This document shows positions 36,990-48,431 of a DNA stretch of 64,000 bases, piece by piece. A program made the translations under genes and the position numbers. Within the stretch, counting starts at the first letter, position 1; every line of letters begins with the position of its first letter. The notes under the pieces are model-generated. The model did no database searches, had not been told where the DNA came from, and worked only from the letters and a program-made list of their open reading frames with translations. Where the stretch lies: contig CM031870.1 of the NCBI GenBank assembly GCA_018697195.1, positions 11,242,849 to 11,306,848 on the forward strand, in the 5' to 3' direction. The DNA is from Certhia americana. Taxonomy: Eukaryota; Chordata; Aves; Passeriformes; Certhiidae.

Positions 36990-37280
36990 TTTTGTGAATG
37001 TGTAAGCTGTGCTCCCCATCTTTCTCCAGTGGATAAACATGTATTTTAATGCAATTTGCAATGGGGTTTGGGACTTATTACCAGCTGTCAAGAGATCAGT
37101 TATTGAGGGCTTAATTGACAGTGGATAATTAGCCTCTCTGTGAACGGTGATTGTGTTTCACTCTGAAGATAGTGTAGTAAGAAAATGAAGCATATGGCAA
37201 AGTCAATTATGATTTTTTTCTCAAAACTGTTTTTAATGGTATTTAACTATTGATCTGTTGGGTTCCAGTTTACTTTGATG
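36990..37280. promoter_or_regulatory. Candidate conserved non-coding element
   Basis: Complex unique sequence with many short regulatory-type words: TTAATGCAATTTGCAAT, CTTAATTGACAG, AGTCAATTATGA and TTGATCTGTTGG. It has no repeats and no open frame. The call is a judgement on texture, not on alignment. Confidence 0.25.
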
Positions 37281-40200
37281 GGTGTGCAATATCTTAAGAA
37301 GCTATTGGATTTAGGCTGTTTTCCATTTTAACTACTCATACCCTATGTAAACATAGAGAAATTACTATATTGTTATTCCAAAAAAGGCTATTCTTCAGCA
37401 CAATTTATGGAGAAAATGAGAACACTTCACAGGACTGCAGAATTATCAACAAACAGATTAGAATTTTGTCATGGCCTTAAGGCAGGCTGAGCGATCCCTA
37501 TTACTTTAGCTATTCAGCAGAGTTAATGCTGTCTCAAAACCTAAAGATATTGAAAAAGGCCTTCTAAAGTGTTTTTTGAAAGTGTTCTTTCTGCCTTTGT
37601 CAAGTCACACAATGAGAAATTATCATAGCATTTTAGGGAGCCCATCCCAGCTGAGGAGCATAGGGTTGTCCCAGGAGGCAGAGGAGCACTCAGCCTGGTA
37701 CTCCTGCCTGCAGATTTATATTTGCATAAAACATTCATTGTTTGCAGATAAGTGGATGCCTCCTGGATTAATAATCTCAATGGAGCTGTGTCATTCTTGT
37801 ACAGATAGCTGAACTCAAAATGTAAATGTAAAATGTAAACTCAGTGATGCAAAGTGTGATTTTAGAAAAAAAAAAAAAAAATCACATGTCCCCATCTTTG
37901 AAGGCATTAAGACAATATCTGTTTTTCTCATTTTTCCTGTATCAGAAATTTGACACAATATGATTTAAACAAAAACTGTTTTCTAACAATAATGAAGTGG
38001 TTTGAAGACAAGTGAGACTATAATTTCCCTTCTCAGTCTGGCCCTTGACTTTCTCAATGATGTTGGCCTGATCAATGCTTTAGAATCTAGAAGTTTAATT
38101 TACAGACCTTGATAACAGTTTGGAATTAAACAAGACAGGAGAATGGAAATTTATTGCAATGAATCATCAAAAGTTAAGAATCTAAAATTCCTACTCTTAG
38201 AAGTTTAAAAATTTTATTAAGTCTTAGTGTTCTGGTTTCCCTACCAAAACTAGACAGAAATAATGTGATATACAAAACACAAAGTCATCCAAAAAGAGGG
38301 TCTTAAAAATGCTGTAACTCTATATCTATTAATGTAAGAAATTAATTCTTAAGAGATTTAAGTTACAGCTTTAAAGAAAAAAAAGAGCATAACTGGATGG
38401 ATTAAAACCCCTCCCGTCCCATACACTCCGTGACTGTTGATGAAGTCACTGAAAGTCTGGGATGACATAACATTTTATCTTTTGTATGCATATATTCTCT
38501 TTTGGGAAGTAATCCCAAACGTCAAAAGAAACTGTACAAAGATTTAGGCTTCTGGAACTGATAGATTTATGGGCTGCTAAGTCACTTCACTGTAGGATTT
38601 AATATAAAATTTTAAAGTTCAGAGGTTTCTGATACAGTGTCTTGATAATAGCTGCTTTCCAGGACTGATAATTTAGCCTGGATTTAATTCAGAGATCTGA
38701 GAAATCCAAATTGGGCAGATATACCACCAAAAGAGTATTTCACAGTGTAATGAAAGCAAAGCCAAAAGTAATAATAGCCAATTCCTCTCTAATAGCTTTT
38801 ATCTGTACATCTCAAGATGCTACTGATATTCCACCAGCCAAGTACTCTGCATTTAGCTCAGGAGGAGGTCAAGGGCAGAACAGCCACAGACTTTAAAAGT
38901 TTGCTGGACTGAGGCAGATGTATCAAAACATATTACTCCAGTTTCTGGAGTAATTATATTAGTCCATAACTGTGGGCCAAAGGAACAGTAAACCACCAAC
39001 CACCAGCCTGATAATTGCCTTTCTAATGAAAATGTGTGCCCCTTTTGTGTCATTTCTACTGTAAAACAGCATGCTAGTGCTCACTAGTGAAAAGTGCACT
39101 CAGTAGAAGCATAACTAATAGGAGAAATAAAAATTATGTCCCTGATGGTGTATTTTTTAATGTATTAAATAATGATAAGGGACAATGGGCAAATATTCAG
39201 CAATCAGCAAGCAACCAACAGGGAAAAAAAAAGATACTGATTCAGTAAGCAAAGACCATGAAAAAATCTGAGTGTAGCCTTTCTCTGAAATCTCCCACTT
39301 GTCATGAAAGTACTGAAAAAGATCATCTTTTATTTTATTGAAGGTAGACTCTTTTCCAGATGCTAAGGCTATTCTGTTATCTGTTACTATGTAATATATA
39401 TTCCTGCAAATATCATGTCAAAAAGACATTCTTGCAGGTTGACAGCTAAGATATTAAAAGGCAATTCCAGTTACAGCTGGGCAAATTTTTGATTAGCTCT
39501 TCAGTAAACAAAGGGTGTTATTACTGACAGTGGGTGATTTCAGACAAGATAGGCCTGTGTCATGACATGGCTTGCAAGCCTCTGCTGTGTGTTATGGCAC
39601 ATCAGGAGACAGCAAAATCATCTCCAAGAGCATCGTTGCCAGGCTTAAACAGAGGCAAGGGTAGTAATCCAATCTGCTCAACAGAATTTCTCAGTTGCGC
39701 TCTTCTTTGGTATTGAACATATTGAAATACTTTTATGTACAACCACAAATTGTTGTTGGGTAAGCCTAGATAGAATAGGATATTATTTGGTGACTTAATA
39801 CTTCTGATCCTTGCAAAGATTGGCCAGGAAAAAAAAGCTGTACACAGAAAAAAAATGACAATTATTTCTTCTATAAAAGGAACAGTATAATACAGACAAA
39901 TGGACATGGCAGGAGAATTGCCAATTATACTTGGCCTGGTTCAAAAGGTTAATGATGAAATATATCTCTGGCTTATATTTCAAGAAGAAAACTAGCAGCA
40001 AGGCAAAATTATTCATTGTGAATAAAGTAAAAATGTTTTCTTTGGTCTTTCTCTAGCTATTGCTAGCAATTCACTTGTACAAAATGCTTTCTGTTGTTGA
40101 AACAGGTATTCTTAATCTTCTAAATTAAATTTAAATACTTTCAGATAGAATGACCTAGATTTTTTTTTTCTTTATCTGCTACTTATATACTTTAAGGATG

Positions 40201-41632
40201 TAAACAGAACTGAAGGACATGGGAATGATCCTCATTAATCCAATAACACTTTGTGGTTAGATCAGGTCACGGGAATATTTACAGTAAAAAACTTCATTTG
40301 CTCTATGCGTTGGTTTGAAAAAGGCAGTGAAAGAAAACAACTTAAATGAACTTCGATTAAAAGATCTCCAGGTAAGCAAACATTAAAAACAGTATTTACC
40401 CCATTAATTGTGATAAGGTATTTGGCCAGACAGAGCAGAATGAGACCAGGGGAAAGCTCCCCTCCTGTGTAGGGAATGGAAGAGACCCATGAAGTTATTT
40501 GAGGAGCCAGCCAACCCAGACTTCACTGCCTCTCCAAAATAGCACACATATGCACAGTGTGAACTGCACAGCAATTAACCCTTCTTGAACTTCTAGGGGG
40601 AAAAAAATCAACTGTGAGATTTGATATTATTTAAACATTCAGCTTGTATGCTGTTGATCCTTCTGTGAAGAGAGCCCACACCTGGAGACACCCATCACAC
40701 ACTGCTGAAAAACCTGGCTAACCCAAGACTCTCTCTAAGGGCAGGAGAGCTGCTAAATCTCAAAGCCCAAGCCCCAAAAGCCCCAAACCCAGAACTCTGC
40801 AAAGGGTTTGATTAGCTGAGAATATATCCTAATGGAAATAAAACTCATTTTAGATAAAGGTTAGATATGCATATGAAGTTAGATATTTAAAAGTCTGTAG
40901 GTATTTTTAAAGGCCTGGGCTTTTAGTAAATATCCATTTAGTAAGTATCTGAAGGGTACCTACTATTTTAACATTTAAACTGAGACTTATAAACAAAAGA
41001 ACCCTATTTAGCAGTTACCTTGCACATTTCCTCCTTTTTCCTTATTTAATTGCTCTTGAAGTTTGGTACAGTTTGATAATACAATTGTTTTCAAAAGCAT
41101 CTATACACAGTCTGACTTCTGCAGCATTGTGTATCTTTGTCATGCATCTTGCCCTGGACAAAATCCTCAGTAAAAAAAACCTCACCAAACAACAATAAAA
41201 GCTCCATTCCTTGACTATGATCAGAACTGTGATCAAAACCCTGATCAGGTACTGACACAAAAGCAAAGAGCAAACTTCAATAGTGAATCTGATACAAACA
41301 TTAAGAAGTTACCATTAGCAGTGAAACAAATCAGGTCATTGAAGTTAAAAGCTAGAAATCATATTCTGTATAACACAGACTGCAAGGCAAACTTTTGGAT
41401 CTGTTTTAACCCAGCTCCAAAGATCTGCATTTAGAAGGGAAGTGAGGTTTGCCTCAGGTCACACCAGCATCTAAGAGCATTACAGAGGTGAGCTGTGTCA
41501 TCTCAAGACACGGAAAGGCAATTGCTCACTTTGACCTGCCAGCCCAACTGACATCAAAGGTATGAAGAAAAATAGAAAAGGATGAACAGGAGAGAAAAGG
41601 AAACATGTGAAGTAATGTACAAAGCAAAGCGA
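37281..41632. other. Non-coding stretch
   Basis: No gene recognised. It contains an A16 run (37866-37881) and a perfect 10-bp hairpin at 38932-38954. No LTR or LINE ends were seen until the LTR at 41633. Confidence 0.55.
38932..38954. repeat. Perfect 10-bp hairpin
   Basis: Arms ATTACTCCAG (38932-38941) and CTGGAGTAAT (38945-38954) surround a 3-base TTT loop. Isolated structure in non-coding DNA. Confidence 0.7.
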
Positions 41633-41925
41633 TGCAGAGTCTCCAGGCAGGTGCCAAGGAAAACCCTTTATTGCAAAAAACAGGCCTTTTAAGCAGTTAG
41701 GCCTTTATCAGTAGTTTTAAATCATAACAAACATAATCCATAATCCACCGTACATCACAATGTGAGCACATAATGGTTATATAACTTGTTTTTCTACCTC
41801 AATTCAGCTGAGTCACTTTCCCATAGTCCTCCTCTACTTAGCTGAAGTACCAGATCTGAGCCATGATTTTACAAGGGTAACAAGGCCCTTGTTTTGTAAG
41901 GCTTTACCTATATGCAACAAAGCAA
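41627..41925 (-). mobile_element. Compact solo LTR, minus strand
   Basis: The LTR is 41633-41919 (287 bp). On the minus strand it starts TGTTGCATATAGG and ends GACTCTGCA. It has a TATA-like CTTAAAAGG (about 41685-41693) followed closely by GCAATAAAGGG (plus-strand tttatt at 41667-41672) and a short U5. The small size, the close TATA-to-AATAAA spacing and a GCCTTACAA word near the 5' end recall alpharetroviral LTRs, but that link is an inference. Flanking hexamers AAGCGA (41627-41632) and AAGCAA (41920-41925) differ by one base, a CG-to-CA change of the kind left by CpG decay, so they are probably a decayed 6-bp target duplication. No internal retroviral sequence adjoins it. Confidence 0.6.
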
Positions 41926-44900
41926 CAAAAAGAAAAACCTGGGGGAAAAAAAAAAATAATCTTGCCATAGAGAGTCTTTCTGCTCAGGTCGTGAATTCAT
42001 GTCACATCCTCAATATAATTGACAATAACTATCTGTTAACCTCAAACAGAAATGAAACAGGTGGGATAGTCAATATTAATTGCTGAAATACAACAACATT
42101 CCAATGCAAAACTAAAGACTGTGTAACAATTAAATGATACCACTGATGATAAAGTGCATAGAGATGTGGGGAGCCATGAGCTCCTGAATTTTAACATCAG
42201 TTGTGAGTGGCAAGTCACTTGCCCCTGATTTCTGCACAGATCCACACAGAAATTGGGAGTAACATTTACAGGTTTGGATACACAGAAGTGTGTAACTGAT
42301 CCTCTATCCACTACTTTAGAAATGCAGCTCATAAACCCTTGTATTAGACAATGACCAAATAAGAATTCATATGTACCATGATTCACAATTTTCTGATGTG
42401 TAGGATCACTCAGAAAGAATCAGGAATCCCTGGAAAAACCCAAGGAGAACTTGCAGGACTCTGGATCATGAATGGGGTGAGCAGATGATAGAGAGCCCAT
42501 GGAGCAGCACAGGGGCACTGAAATCACCGAGTTCATCCTGAATCAGTGGGCAATGATGCCATTTTTGGCTGCTTTAAGAGAGGCAGGAGGAGCAAGAGAT
42601 TTTCTAAATGCATGCTAGAGGAGGCAAAAAGGGAGGACAAGAAAATCTGTGAATACTTCATAATTATAATATCAAATCACAAAAGTTCAGAATCTGTGAA
42701 ACTACCACAAGTTCCTATTTAGGAAACTTAATGTTGGGAATTGAGATTTAGTCCACAAAATCTATTTGGCTCAATAACTATGCTCAAAATAAATGTTATC
42801 AAGATGTTGCTACTAAATTAAATTTCTTATCTTGTAATCTAGTTTTATGGAAAATAAACCCAGACATCCTAAAACTGTTCCAATTAATTAAAATTTTATA
42901 GGAAGAAGTTTGATTTATAGCTGGCAAGATATCTTAATGTTTTGCAAATTGGCTGAATTGTTCTATTGTCACATAGCATATCAACTTTTTGGGTTTATTT
43001 GTTGATGAAAGCAGAACACTCTCAAGTGCGTCTTTCTTCCTTCTAACTAACTTGAGGACATATCCCATATTCTAGTAAATATTGTTTTCAAGAATCAAGT
43101 TAAACAGTGATTTAGAATACACAGAGATGAAAGATTAGGACATTATTTTTCTTAAGATTTCAGGGATCAGTAACAGTAAAAGAACAACAGATTCATTATT
43201 CCTGTTATCTTGTTTGATTTCCCAAGAAAACGAAAGGAATCCTTACTGAGGGATTATCATTGTGACAGTCAACACCAAAATCAAAAGCTCTGATGTATCA
43301 CCAGTTTCAGCCCCCATAGTTGGGAGCTCTGAATGCAAAATGTTATTATTTCCTTTGGGGGTTTCCCATATTGAATAGCTGTATCAGATAGAACAAATCT
43401 TTGAATTGTTAAACTACCTTAGGTGATGAGTGCACAGAAATGGATATAAATAAACTACAACTTCAATATTCACTTTTATCTTTCACAGAGCCAGACTTAT
43501 TATACAAATATGTGATCATACAACGCATCTTACACTTTTCAGCTGCACACTCTGTTCTGATAATAGTTATTTACATAATTATTCTTTCTGCAGGGAAAGT
43601 ATGGAGCACTATGAAAAACACTCAGGAAAAGTCATTAGACAATTAGAATACATAGAATACTCTGGAGCTAAATCCACACAACTGTGCAAATAAGTAACTT
43701 CCTCCATGTGCTTCTGTGAAGGAAGGTTATCCTAAGTGAGTTACCAATTTTAAACTCAAATCTCCCTAGGTATAGAGGGAGACAATAAATTTCATAGAAC
43801 TGACAGATCAATTTTGCATTGCCATTAGAAACACCATTACTTCTTTGTTAGGATTTTTTTTCTATCTTTCTACTTTTTCCTGCTAATATGCTTCAAGAAG
43901 TAGAAAAGAATCCGAAGTTCATTTCTCAGACCTCAGAATTGGAGTACTTTGGACTTCAGAGAAATGAACATTATGCTAACAGTATGACAACTTAGGGGTC
44001 TGCTTTTTTGTCCTCTTGATCCTAAACAACTTTAATTCTTGAAAGACTGAAGCAATTTACACACACCAAGAAACAGACATGTAAGTAGTTCACATACATG
44101 GCAAAGTAATAAATACACATTGTACTGGATTATGCACATCTCTTAAGACAGACCAAAGTGAGCTTACTTGTATAATGACAATTTGGAGGACAGACAAAAA
44201 AAAAAAAAAGTGTTGTTTGCTGCAAGGCAGTAATGAGGATGACCTTTGTGGACCTCTGCATAAGATTGCTTTTTAAAAGGAAATTCAAAGCAGATAAAAT
44301 ACCTGGAACTTTGTAGCTATTGTGCAATACCTCCTTTTTTGAGACCTCCTCGTCCTCCCCAATAACAGTGAGTGCATGGGGCCTATATTATTTATAAGTT
44401 CATAATTATTTCTTACAAAGAAAGATGAGTCAAGAAATTAATATTCTCGTAATCATTAAAGGATTTTCCCAGAGAATTCCAGTGAGATAAACAGGCCCAC
44501 TTAGCTGCAAAGAACCACTTAAGCAATCCAGGACCTGGGGAGCCTTCCCTGGAAAATAAGCCCCACAGACTAAAGCTGCTGCATACAAATATTGTAGGGG
44601 TGTTGGGCTGAGACTTCATCAGACCAATGACCTCTTTACTCTCCTATAATGGCCTGTCCTGCTTTATCAATTTGAGTCATTCTTCTGGGAAAAGCTGTCT
44701 CTAATTTTCTCCACATCTACCTGGGGCACCAGGCTTTGCTGCTGTTTCTAGAGAGTAGTGGAATAGAGATCAAAATAATAGGGGGACAGGGTATGTGTCC
44801 TGATTTGGAGAACAATCCTGTGGCAACAAACAGTAGCTCTTCCTCAGGCTTACAACAAACATGTGGAAAATAAACCTCGGAAAATGGTCTGTAAACGTAA

Positions 44901-44939
44901 TGCTTAGCTTTAAGTAAACGTTCTATGCTGTTAATAACT
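41926..44939. other. Non-coding stretch
   Basis: No gene recognised. An A14 run lies at 44196-44209. Sequence is AT-rich with no diagnostic repeat ends. Confidence 0.55.
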
Positions 44940-45300
44940 AAATATCATTGCCCTGAGCCAGCAGGTTTGGATACAGTTCTGTATATTCCTATCAGTTATT
45001 TGCCCCCTAGTCGTGCTTGTTTTCTTTTGAAGAATAATTAAGATTTAATGGCATATTTTCACAGGTTTTTCTACTTGCTTTCTTGCTGCCTACTGTGCTG
45101 ATCGCTTGTGTCTGATCCCGGTCATTATAAGAACTGTATAGTAATTGCCTATGTGGTGACTCGTTAATGAAGGTCCCCAGAGGGATGAGAAGCCGTTCTT
45201 TTGAAGTTCATCATGCTTGCTGTTTGCCTTCTAGTTTAATCTATACATTCATGACACTTTATTCAATTATTGGAAACTCCTTTTTTTCTAAGGATATAGA
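44940..45300. promoter_or_regulatory. Candidate conserved non-coding element
   Basis: Complex unique sequence with scattered CpGs in a CpG-poor setting (CTAGTCGTG, CTGATCGCT, GATCCCGG, GACTCGTTAATG, AGCCGTTC) and homeodomain-type words (AATAATTAAG, TTCAATTATTGG). It has no mobile-element signature and no convincing open frame. It is the strongest of the textural candidates, but still unaligned. Confidence 0.3.
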
Positions 45301-46599
45301 CACCTTGTAAACAAGGTCCTTTATCTCTGCTAACAGCAGGGCTTACCTCTGATAAATCAAAGCATTTTACACACCAGACGCATTCTTTTCATCTCGGAAA
45401 AGCCAAGATTCTTATGAAAAGAAAAGAAACCCAAAACATTCTGGTTACAAACAGGTGTTTTGAATTAGAAAATTACCTCCAAAATGTAGCATTACAAACA
45501 TCTAAAATTCAGCAACATATTGTAACAAAGAGCTGTACTCATCAACACGCATTTTCCAATTCTCAAGAGCTGCTCTTTCTCTTTTAAACTGAGCTTTGTA
45601 AGAGAAAGAATTACATTTTAGAATTTTCTGTGAAAGAAAAGTTTGAAACTGCTTAAGGAACAATTGTTATATTTGGCAGCAAGCTATCCAAACACTTCTA
45701 GCTGTGTATTTTTAGGCATCCAACCTGCTCATGCAGACAGATAGAGACACAATTGATAACTTATGCTTTATCTTCCCCTAGCCCACATCTAGGAATGCTA
45801 CAGCCCTCAAACACTTATCTGCCCCTCTGCAGGAGCAGTAGCCTAAGGGGTCTGTGGAGCATCTCACCAGGTACCTGCTGAATGGATTTTTGAGAGACCC
45901 ACCCTCATTTCACCAGGAACTTAGCAAAACGTTTTACAACATGTTCTGGTTTTGACAAATGAACCTGTCAGGGAAAGAACTGTTTCAACTCAACATTTCT
46001 GCGACTGTAGCACTGGAAATACTCAGCATCAGTTCAGATAATTAGATTTTTGTAGGGTTTGTTTGTATGGTGGATGGCAGTACACAGAGGTGGAGGGCAG
46101 CTCTTTGCCTTCAGTGAAGGGCACACTGAAGGTGATTAACTGCTTTGGGTTTATTATCTGTGTCCTTTACTTGATTGTTTTGCTGCAGTTGTGCTCTCCT
46201 TACAGGAAAGCTATCAGCCTGTGTGGGGTCCACTTTATTCAAGAATGCTTCATTTTCTCAATTGGTTTACACAGAATTTAACAGGAAAAGAACCAGCTGT
46301 GAGCAGAAGGAAGTCTCCAGAATGAGGGCACAGGGCAAGGAGCTCTTACCTCCAACAAGTGCAAGCACATCCTCTGGAAGTCTCATTTACATGGGAAAAA
46401 AATTGATCCCTTCTGGTTTGATGTTTGATGGCAAATGGTAAGAAAGCACAAGAGGACTGATGTCAAGCAATAAGGCTGGTGGAAGTTAAAGACAAGTTTT
46501 GCATAAAAGCAATTATGAGCAGATATACATGAGACAACAGCTCCACAACAAACTTGAGGTGGCTCAAACCTCCTGATAATGATACTGCAGACTCCTTGA
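45301..46599. other. Non-coding stretch
   Basis: No gene or recognised repeat up to the CR1 element. The short plus-strand open frames at 46.06-46.44 kb have no motif. Confidence 0.5.
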
Positions 46600-47003
46600 A
46601 ACCTGAGGGACTGGAGTTGTGTAGTCTGGTGAAGAGGAGGCTCAGGGGAAACTTCATAGCTCTCTACAGCTGCCTGAATGAGGGTCAAAGACACATGGGA
46701 GTTGCTCTCTTCTCCCAAAAATAAGAGGCAGGATAAGAAGAAATGGCCTGAGGCTGTGCCAGGGGAGGTAAAGGTTGGATATCAGGAAAAATTCTTTCAC
46801 TGAAAGGGTTGTCAAACACTGGAAGGGGCTGCCCAGGAAGGTGGTGATACCCCCATCCTTGGAGGTGTCCAAGGAATGACTAGATGTGGTACTCAGTGCT
46901 CTGGACTAGGTGACAAAGTGAGGATAGGGCACAGGTTGGACTTAATGATGTTGGAGGTCTTTTCCAACCTTAATGATTCCATGATTCTATTCTATGATTC
47001 TAT
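46600..47003 (+). mobile_element. CR1 LINE, 5'-truncated 3' end
   Basis: CR1 elements are the main LINEs of birds and reptiles and end in short ATTCTATG-type repeats instead of poly-A. Here the order of blocks matches that 3' end: GAAGAGGAGGCTCAGGGGAA (about 46631-46650), a GGATATCAGGAAAAATTCTT block, CACTGAAAGGGTTGTCAA, GGGCTGCCCAGGAAGGTGGT, then GAGGTCTTTTCCAACCTTAA and the terminal ATGATTCCATGATTCTATTC run ending near 47003. The left edge is approximate (46575-46600). Only the 3' part is present, so it encodes nothing. Open frames on the minus strand here are shadows. Confidence 0.92.
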
Positions 47004-48362
47004 CTGCAAACAGCCTGAAATTCTGCAGAGCACCAGCCTAACAGTTTTCTTCAGCACAACACAAGAAATCCCATCTTTAAATTCAAGCAACAACAACCTT
47101 AAATTACTTTACAGTCTGATTTTCCTTCCAGACAGCAAATGGAAGGCTGTACAAAGTAATTTATGTCTCTTTTGTAGGTCAGGAGAACCAAACAGGAATG
47201 GGATGTCCTTTATGATTCAAAGCTGCTCTTTGTGACTTGTTCTTGCTCGTACAAATCAAGTGTGGAAAAGCAAGATGCCTCCCACGCCCTCGCCCTACAG
47301 AAAACTCTCTCTTTTCCTCACCACCTCATGCTCTTGCAAATTACACACAGGACTGAACAGCATTAAATAAAGATAAGCTTTAGCACTTTTTCTAGGATGA
47401 TGCTCAAGTGAGGAAGACAGTGGGGCTGCCCATAAACTCTGCAATTTTAACATCTCACAAGTATCATCACTCCCTGCAGCCACAACTTCTTCTCTGCTTC
47501 CTTTTGTGGCCTTGTATTCAACAAAACTAAGTTGGCAGTAAAACACCATTGTTCACATCAAATGTAGGCTTCTGCTGCTAATTCTTTGCATTTTTGACAT
47601 TGAAGAACCCTTTCTTGAATATTTGAAATCCATGCCATTTAATGCCTACTGCCCAATTTTCATCCAACAGCTCTTGAATATTTTACAATGTTAAGCAAGC
47701 TCCAGGGTTACTGATACTTTCTGTATTCACATATTAATTTTTTTCAGAGTAAAACTAACATCATAGCAGGAGACCAAATTCAAAGAGTCTTGTGTGGAGA
47801 GACCTACAAGTCAGTGGGAAAAGCTGAGGGTTTGTAACTTTTATTTGCAGCCACACAATGTCAGTCCCTTCTTCATCACTCCTGCTTTGTTCTCCCTAAA
47901 ACGTGACACGGGCCCCAAATTAAAGGCAGAAATCCATATACTTACACACCTCCTGGCATTCTTGACTTCTGCCCCAGCTGAGCTTCACCTTCACAGAAAA
48001 GATCCCACACTGCAAATGCCAGACACAACACAGGGCAGGTCGCTTGTTATTCAGGTGTTTGACCACCCAGTGTCAGTTTTATACAAATATGATGCAAACT
48101 TGACAAGAAGTTTTCCCCAGTAAACAGAACATGAACTGCCAAAGGGACTTAAAACTAAGTTCACCTTTTTAATAGTTAATCAGAGAATGATGAGAAAATG
48201 TAAAAGCAGCTTTAATTGAGACATTTGTTCATAGCAAATTAACGATTCCACTGAGATTGCTTTGGAGGTGTTTTAGTTTGGTATGAATGAAAATATCTTT
48301 ATCTCATTCATCCTACCAGTATTCTACATACAAAAAAGGTGACATTAGGTGGATTAAAAAAT

Positions 48363-48431
48363 AGGAAAAAAAACAAAACAAAAAAACCCAAAAACCAACC
48401 AAAACCCAAAAAACCAACCCAAAACTCAAAC
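48363..48431. repeat. A/C-rich low-complexity tract
   Basis: Irregular AAAAC/AAAACC-type repeats, the same style as shorter tracts at about 14541-14562 and 55402-55430. Confidence 0.8.
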
